A DNA stretch of 64,000 nucleotides from assembly GCA_028583405.1 (NCBI GenBank), contig CM053246.1, positions 9,251,867-9,315,866 on the forward strand, in the 5' to 3' direction. The position numbers were made by a program, and so were the translations under genes. Shown in pieces: positions 56,855 through 64,000 of the stretch (position 1 is the stretch's first letter; each line of letters begins with the position of its first letter). The notes beneath the pieces are model-generated. The model made no database searches. It was not told where the DNA came from and saw only the letters and a program-made list of their open reading frames with translations. Source of the stretch: Pogonophryne albipinna. Its lineage: Eukaryota > Chordata > Actinopteri > Perciformes > Artedidraconidae.

Positions 56855-57735
56855 CATTCCCTTATTGATTCTGATTGTTATTTGGAGAATCATGTGGCAG
56901 TACTCATGGTCCCCAGACGATACACCTTACAAATGACTGTCTAATTCTTCATAACCAACAGCAGGTAAAACATTTCACTTATCCTGCAAAATATCTCAAC
57001 ATCTTAAACACAAAATGTGACTAAACTAAAATGCATACTAAACGTCATCAACCCGACACAAGTCAGCCTTTAGCTTAGAGGTGGTGAGGCACACCGTGAT
57101 GAAGCTTGTTAATAGCGTTACCAAAGCTTATTTTCTGCAATATATTACAATTCAATGGGGATATCCCATTGCTTTTTGTGGAAGGAACCTTTGCGGTGCT
57201 ATTTTCCAGGTCAGCTTACAAAAAGATGTCATCACTTTACCGCTCTAAACGGATGGCATTATTGCTAAGTAGGAATAGTGAGCACAATAACCAACGTGAT
57301 TAACATTAGCTGTTTAGCATTAGCACAGCGGCCTCACAGGCTTGTTCAGTTACAGTTTCTGGAAAAAAGCCTTTCCTCTGCTTATTGCTTGACATAATAA
57401 ACATAAATAAGGCATTAATTGATTTTTGTAATATATGTATTATAATATGTACCCTATTGTATTCTTAAAGGGAAGATGATGTCAAACTATTTTAATTTAT
57501 TTCTTGTTTCAGGGGCAAGAACACTGCTCAGTGAAGATGAATAACGTTGTTACATAATATGGAAATGTAATGCACCTGGTTTCATATTTAACTAATCATG
57601 AATTGAAACAATTTCATAATTCTAAAACTTTCCTAGAGCCTAGACGATATTATTTTAAGCATCAATGTTGATTGAATGGTTTATATAATATGCCATTGTT
57701 GATAATTGATTGATAAATTACGTTGTATTACTCTA
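56855..57735. other. No recognised feature
   Basis: AT-rich unique-looking sequence with only short open frames and no repeat boundaries seen. Confidence 0.45.
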
Positions 57736-57741
57736 TGGCAG

Positions 57742-58130
57742 GGGTGGGGAACCTCAGACCATTTGGTACAGCCCTCGAGGTAATTTATAAACACACGCAA
57801 ACAATTAAAAAATTAAAGAAATCTAGACCGCAAAATAATTAAACAAGTGAGTGCCTGTTTTTCCTGGCCAAGGTCAGGGTCCTTGAACACAACACGAGCC
57901 TAACGTGTCATCACGTGGTATACGTCTCGTCTGACAGGGGTGCAGTTCTGACGGAGAGCACCAGAACGCCGCTCCGGCACTTCAGAACGTTTTTGCGTGG
58001 CTGTGTCTTAGTTGAAAGCCCAGTGGCGATCTGTTCATCTGTCATACTGATCGTACAGTCAATACCTTTGTTGTTATTAGCATCTGGTTAGCTAGCTATG
58101 CTAACGAATATAAGAAGCTTTTTCTACAAC
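57742..58130 (+). repeat. hAT left-end fragment (CAGGGGTGGGGAACC) and shared core
   Basis: Begins CAGGGGTGGGGAACCTCAGA, a hAT-type terminus; no right end was found. Toward 58068-58128 the sequence TTAGCATCTGGTTAGCTAGC followed by ATGCTAACGAATATAAGAAG matches 6173-6238 inside the 5923 hAT, so the two loci share interior sequence despite different termini. Confidence 0.5.
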
Positions 58131-58318
58131 CAGTGAGGTAAAGGCACATCTTTATATGATCATTATAGTTATAAAAAAATAAGAGAATAAAGTAAAAAGG
58201 TATAAAATACTATATCACAGTAAAAAAAAGTTGTTATTAATAAACAAGAATACAGTGTGAGTGATTTGTAAAATATCCATAAATAAAAATAAAATCTGCT
58301 TACAGTTCTGTTTCATAT

Positions 58319-59090
58319 GGGTGTTGACACCTAATAGTCCGCTTCTCTGGTGCGCACCAGACCACAGTTTGTTACATTGTTTCATTTTTCAGAAGGTTCG
58401 GTTTGCGTTCACACTCAAACGGACTATACACTTTAAACACAAGTCATGTGCACGGAAATGCTGTTCAACCATTGGTCAGACATTAAGGGGGTAAAAATGC
58501 AAATCCCGGCAATTTCTACCGGAGCCTCCGCCATGGAGCATCGGCACTTTCGGCAGGTTATTCTCATGCTGCTGTTAATCTGGAGATCAACAGACACTAG
58601 CGGCCCGCGCATATGATTATATAATCAGACAACGTCCGTTAAAAAACATTATAACATAATGAGAGACGTTCTGCAGTAAGGAGGGGCGTTTCACCTTTCG
58701 TTCTTACTTTTATGTAGCTGACGGAGCATTTTTACTTTACACGACACTGTTCAACACTTAATTCTGCTTCACTCTTTAACTAAACAACCGCGGATGTCTT
58801 GAAAGACTCTTTCGCGAAAGATTTGTGAAGACATCCGCGTTCTTGTGACAGGTAAATACTACGCTTCCTATGTTTTGGTGCGGACTGCGTTCACACCAGC
58901 AATGAACCGCTCCAGAGTTCGCAAGCAAGCGCTCCGAGACCACCTATTTTAGCGGACCAGAGTCCGGTTGTTTAGTTCACTTAAGAGGTCTCGGACTGTG
59001 TTCACACCGACCCAAATGAACCGCACCAAGCGGCTAAACACACCAGGGTGCGATTCAACCGGACTATACAAGGCAGGTGTAAACGCACCC
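58319..59090. mobile_element. Probable MITE with GGGTGYGTTTACACC-type inverted ends
   Basis: The left end GGGTGTTGACACCTAATAGT is inversely matched by the right end, whose complement is GGGTGCGTTTACACCTGCCT, both followed by TAGTCCG. Internal words (ACCAGACCACAG, GTTCACACCGACC, ATGAACCGC) recur in both orientations, including TGAACCGC near 58901 and 59018. No convincing TSD, so boundaries are approximate. A hairpin CGCGGATGTCTTGAAAGACT…AAGACATCCGCG lies at about 58790-58838. Confidence 0.6.
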
Positions 59091-59097
59091 TTAATGT

Positions 59098-59215
59098 TGC
59101 TGTCAAAGTGCAAAAAAAAAAATCTTCCTGGGGGAGCATGCCCCCCGGACACCCCTAGAGCAGGTTAGGTCCCCCCCCACTTAAATCATGTTCACATGGA
59201 TAGGAAACTAAATAC
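59098..59215 (+). repeat. Dispersed repeat with GGGAGCATGCCCCCCGGAC core, copy 3
   Basis: GGGGGAGCATGCCCCCCGGA, then CCTAGAGCAGG and ATGTTCACATGGATAGGAAA, in the same order as 4460-4545. Confidence 0.6.
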
Positions 59216-60404
59216 TTTTGCACACATCTTGTGTCCATATCTTTCTGTTTTGGTGGTCATGCCACAACCGTGCACGTGAATGCATACGCGAGTCATGGTA
59301 AGATATCTGGATTAAGAGGTTGCTTTTTCTTTGCACAGCATGAAAGAAAGGCATGCTTTCAACTTGCAAATAAATGGATACCAATGTGGACGTCATATGT
59401 GAATGCAGGCATCAAATAGGTGTATGTTATTCTGTCATAGGAAGCGAAGCACCGTGGACTCAAATGCAATGAACGGAAATACTTCACTTGAAGACTTAAC
59501 AGAGAAATTCCTTTTTTCAAGTATCCAGTACAGTATTGACACGCAAGTCGAGACAATGCAAAACCCAACGGAACTTTCCATAGACTTCTTCTTCATTTGC
59601 TTTTAACAACTTGCATCCATGTTGTTGCACTACTGCCATCTTGCGGTGTTAGCCCAAGTCCATTGTTCATATTTTCCTCATCAATCCGGTTCTTCGAAGA
59701 ACTTCCTCTTGCTAATCCATTTCCTCACAGTCCACTGTACTCCACCGTTTCATCTTCCCCACACATATCACAAAATCCAGTCAGTTATCCCAGCCCTATC
59801 CTGTATCGAATAGAGTTTTCTTCCTCTTGTCTCCCGATCCCATACAGTATGTGCTGCCAATCTCAAATGATTCCCCTGCCAGAAATACTCTTCCCCTCAG
59901 ATTTTGACTATTTTATTTTGCCATCTATTTTTTCCTTCCTGTGCGCCTATTTTTGCAAATCTGCCCACCCTCACCCAATTCCCCAACTTCCCATGTGGGC
60001 AGGAACCCGAAGGCAACCTTAAAGCCCCGATTATTGACAAAGACTATAAAAGAAAAGGACCAGAACTTTAATATAAGCAGAACTAATCACAGTCATAAGA
60101 TACAGCTGAAGAGCACACAGAATAACACAAGGGCAGCAGGTGAATAGAACCAGGTGGGAAAACACAAAGAATAGAAGTAAATAAAATAATAACCAAGGGC
60201 TGTGAAACTTTTGAAAAATAAAACGGAGGAAGGAAACACAAAGAAATGCCATGACACCATCTCAGGGGATTTGTGCTGTCTCAGCTACGTTGCATAACCC
60301 TCTAAGGTAAATGCTGCTGTCCCATTTTATATTTATTGAACCCTTATTAGTTGTGGCACATTGTGACTCACTGAGGCTTTTTAGCATTGCATCACTGTGA
60401 CTTC
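59216..60404. other. No recognised feature
   Basis: Mixed sequence with several short open frames in overlapping orientations and no domains. No repeat boundaries seen. Confidence 0.45.
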
Positions 60405-60412
60405 TCCTAGGA

Positions 60413-61236
60413 CAGGGGTCTGCAACCTTTTTGACCAAAAGAGCCATTTTGCCCACTTTTCCACCAATTTCTTTTGTCTGGAGCCGCAAAACATATTTGA
60501 TAGCTTGATAGCTTATAAAGTTCTATATATTGTTACATCAGACAAAAACTACAGTTTTTTTGCATTTATTATTTATTACATTATAGAAAACTGTTTACCT
60601 CTAATAATAAACAGAACTCTTATAAGGAGAATTACAAAAAATACACAGGCCTACTTTAAAATAAATCAACACAGCACTTGGGGAGTCCTCTGCACATTTG
60701 AAGAAAATGAATATAATTAAAATGGGCCCACTTTGAAATAAATAAAACATATAGCTGCACCCTAAAAAGAGTTAACTGATTGAATTATGACTGAAGATCG
60801 TCAGCTGTCTTCCTCTTCCGTGTTTTGCCTCCAATATGTAAAGGCTGCAGCACCTTTGACAACTTCTCTCTACATATCAAACATACCGGTAAGCCAGCAT
60901 CGTTTGCTGTGAAAGCATATAACACGCAGAATTAAATCTTGTGTTCCTCCGGTAGGCTACTTTTCTTTGATTTATCCATAGTTCGCTCATCGTGCCGGGG
61001 GTCAGGTCTACAAGAAAAGGCGCTGGTGCGACCTAATTAAATTAATTGTTTTATGTGTCACAGTATCACCTCAAAATACAAGATACGAAACATTTTCAAC
61101 CCTGCAACAAAATATAAATAGTCCTACAAATACTTTTATTTGATTTCCTTCTTATTTTTGTCTAAGCTCAAGGGAGCCAGAGCATAGGGCTTAAAGAGCC
61201 GCATGTGGCTCGAGAGACGCGGGTTGCCGACCCCTG
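60413..61236. mobile_element. hAT transposon (CAGGGGTCTGCAACC ends), imperfect TSD
   Basis: An 824-bp element. The left end CAGGGGTCTGCAACCTTTTT pairs with the right end, whose complement is CAGGGGTCGGCAACCCGCGT. Flanks TCCTAGGA (60405-60412) and TCCTATAGGA (61237-61246) look like a TSD altered by a 2-base indel. AGAGCCATTTTG near the left and AGAGCCGCATGTGGCT near the right are typical subterminal words. No transposase. Confidence 0.82.
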
Positions 61237-61246
61237 TCCTATAGGA

Positions 61247-64000
<2,754 letters not shown>

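Overview
The window looks like gene-poor nuclear DNA (intergenic or intronic) from a vertebrate, most likely a ray-finned fish. I base this on the mixture of L2-clade LINEs, Tc1-like transposons, a chromodomain Gypsy/Ty3 retrotransposon, a DIRS-like gag fragment, many short hAT elements with 8-bp target-site duplications (TSDs), TTAA-specific elements, and long (CA)n/(TG)n/(CT)n microsatellites. I found no host protein-coding exon, tRNA, rRNA or CRISPR array. Every long open reading frame with a recognisable domain belongs to a mobile element. The species cannot be named from this sequence.

Layout. 1-14 kb: a DIRS-like gag relic (437-1344), three hAT elements with exact TSDs (3149-4365, 5923-6758, 12610-13869), a TTAA element (7222-7602), a 5'-truncated L2 (7611-9843) and an internally deleted Tc1 element (10303-11227). 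14.6-22.6 kb: one old L2 copy split into three pieces by a broken Tc1 element and by a 4.95-kb composite insertion. The composite is full of AACGTTCT-type repeats and carries its own nested MITEs. 22.6-25.5 kb: mostly unique sequence.

25.5-39.1 kb is the centrepiece, a three-level nest. An L2 on the minus strand (pieces 25524-27685 and 38256 to about 39085) was interrupted by a nearly complete plus-strand L2 (27686-38255). That copy was in turn interrupted by a complete Gypsy/Ty3 chromovirus-type retrotransposon (31004-36452, TSD CTGTG). The Gypsy element has one uninterrupted 1455-codon gag-pol frame and LTRs that look identical except for two extra 15-bp units in the 3' copy. It is therefore the youngest and the only plausibly competent element here.

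39-64 kb: mostly unique AT-rich sequence broken by clean hAT insertions (40821-41868, 44923-45394, 47269-48402, 54837-56846 with 55234-56487 nested inside it, 60413-61236), a 3.1-kb TTAA element (42862-45939), small MITEs and microsatellites.

How the parts relate. Autonomous-type elements (Gypsy, L2, Tc1) carry the coding sequence. The hAT and TTAA elements are non-autonomous and would have depended on transposases encoded elsewhere; only the 54837-56846 hAT keeps a readable scrap of transposase. Nesting gives a relative insertion order at four loci. I saw no clearly new biological system. The least familiar object is the AACGTTCT-rich composite at 17385-22339. A few unique blocks are offered only as weak candidates for conserved non-coding sequence.
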